Part shown: piece by piece, positions 63,356 through 64,000 of the stretch
How positions within the stretch are numbered: position 1 is the first letter of the stretch
Layout of the letters: every line of letters begins with the position of its first letter
Source: Curtobacterium sp. MCSS17_008
GTDB taxonomy: Bacteria > Actinomycetota > Actinomycetes > Actinomycetales > Microbacteriaceae
Direction: 5' to 3'
NCBI RefSeq assembly: GCF_003234185.1
Contig: NZ_QKSM01000004.1
Span: 124,001 to 188,000, forward strand
Length of the DNA stretch: 64,000 nt
The notes under the pieces: model-generated
Seen by the model: the letters and a program-made list of their open reading frames with translations, nothing else
Told to the model about the DNA's origin: nothing
Databases searched by the model: none
Made by a program: the position numbers and the translations under genes

Positions 63356-64000
63356 ATGCCGAACCCGTACGCTGCCGCCGGCGTCGACACCGCCGCCGGG
63401 GACCTGGCCGTCGAGCTCATGAAGTCCGCCGTGTCGGCGACCCACAACCCCTCGGTCCTCGGGGGAGTGGGAGGGTTCGCCGGACTGTACGACGTGTCGT
63501 TCCTGCGCTCCTACGAGCGGCCGCTGCTCGCGACGTCGACCGACGGCGTCGGCACGAAGGTCGCCATCGCGCAGGCGATCGACAAGCACGACACGATCGG
63601 CCAGGACCTGGTCGGCATGGTCGTCGACGACATCGTCGTGGTCGGCGCGAAGCCGCTCTTCATGACGGACTACATCGCCTGCGGCCGCGTCGTGCCGAAC
63701 CGGATCGCGGACATCGTCGCGGGCATCGCGCGGGGCTGCTCGGCCACCGGCACCGCCCTCGTCGGCGGCGAGACCGCGGAGCACCCGGGGCTGCTCGGAC
63801 CGGACGACTACGACGTGGCGGGTGCTGCGACCGGTGTCGTCGAGGCCGACCGCCAGCTCGGCGCGCACCTGGTCGAGGACGGCGACGTCGTCGTGGCGAT
63901 CGAGTCGTCGGGCCTGCACTCGAACGGGTACTCCCTGGTCCGGCACATCCTGTCCGGCAGGGGCGTCGGCTACACCGACCAGCTGCCGGAGTTCGGCGCC
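63356..64000 (+). CDS. purM: Phosphoribosylformylglycinamidine cyclo-ligase, N-terminal 215 residues (runs off window)
   Basis: AIR synthetase, step five of purine synthesis. The frame is open to the last base. Family blocks seen: YAAAGVDTAAGDLAVELMK, the Gly-rich GGVGGFAGLYD, LLATSTDGVGTKVAIA, DLVGMVVDDIVVVGAKPLFMTDYIACG, LVGGETAEHPGLL and IESSGLHSNGYSLVR. The ATG follows GGAGGA. The C-terminal ~150 residues lie outside. Confidence 0.97.
   Translation, partial: MPNPYAAAGVDTAAGDLAVELMKSAVSATHNPSVLGGVGGFAGLYDVSFLRSYERPLLATSTDGVGTKVAIAQAIDKHDTIGQDLVGMVVDDIVVVGAKPLFMTDYIACGRVVPNRIADIVAGIARGCSATGTALVGGETAEHPGLLGPDDYDVAGAATGVVEADRQLGAHLVEDGDVVVAIESSGLHSNGYSLVRHILSGRGVGYTDQLPEFGA

Overview
The window is high-GC DNA in which almost every gap between genes is short, with many GTG starts and many TANNNT -10 boxes lying six bases before a start codon. 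This, with sortase-type LAFTG wall anchors, class-level gene content (PurS/PurQ/PurL, DUF4012, an MT0933-type antitoxin, an IdeR/DtxR box) and protein style, points to an actinobacterium of the Microbacteriaceae, most like Curtobacterium. The genus is my inference from style, not a database result. I saw no rRNA, tRNA, CRISPR array or intact insertion sequence.

Layout. 1-5105: end of a secreted Ig-like protein, two small proteins, purA with a coupled low-molecular-weight phosphatase gene, a membrane-anchored NERD protein and a CPBP protease. 5258-18047: an exopolysaccharide locus in two convergent blocks. The plus block has a Wzz/BY-kinase, a membrane-anchored propeller-like protein, the initiating sugar-phosphate transferase and two GT2 enzymes. 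The minus block has a pyruvyltransferase, flippase, GT4, polymerase and GT4. From about 7.7 kb to 18.1 kb base composition is clearly lower in GC than the flanks, and a 662-base gene-free gap separates the blocks. 18334-28912: cell-surface region with a DUF4012 protein, a small LAFTG protein, a VanZ protein, two tandem paralogous 109-residue proteins of unknown function, and an 1843-residue LAFTG-anchored protein with about 15 Ig/cadherin-like repeats.

29079-41599: mixed housekeeping and accessory genes: SRAP, YchJ, a large secreted M60 peptidase with a CBM2-like and a fibronectin III domain, a two-component system, aroE, an iron-siderophore binding lipoprotein behind an iron box, DUF1304, chorismate mutase, lactonase-like, GNAT and a 2-hydroxyacid dehydrogenase. 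41626-64000: purine synthesis in three separate groups (purS-purQ-purL, purD-purC, and divergent purF/purM), interspersed with PadR plus an MFS exporter, an acyltransferase, a Fur-type regulator with catalase, a second GNAT, a VOC protein with a perfect palindromic operator, an SDR, signal peptidase I behind a 20-codon leader ORF, a GAF-SpoIIE phosphatase, a large LuxR-type ATPase regulator and a small membrane protein.

The most striking non-coding structure is in the gaps. Seven dispersed copies of a GACGGGAGGC palindrome fill six convergent gene junctions and one codirectional one. A second long hairpin family occurs twice, each time next to a hexamer repeat array. Four minus-strand genes end inside short tandem duplications that straddle the stop codon. 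A 76-base compound palindrome lies between 30666 and 30862, and GTACCCCG boxes flank the twin small genes.
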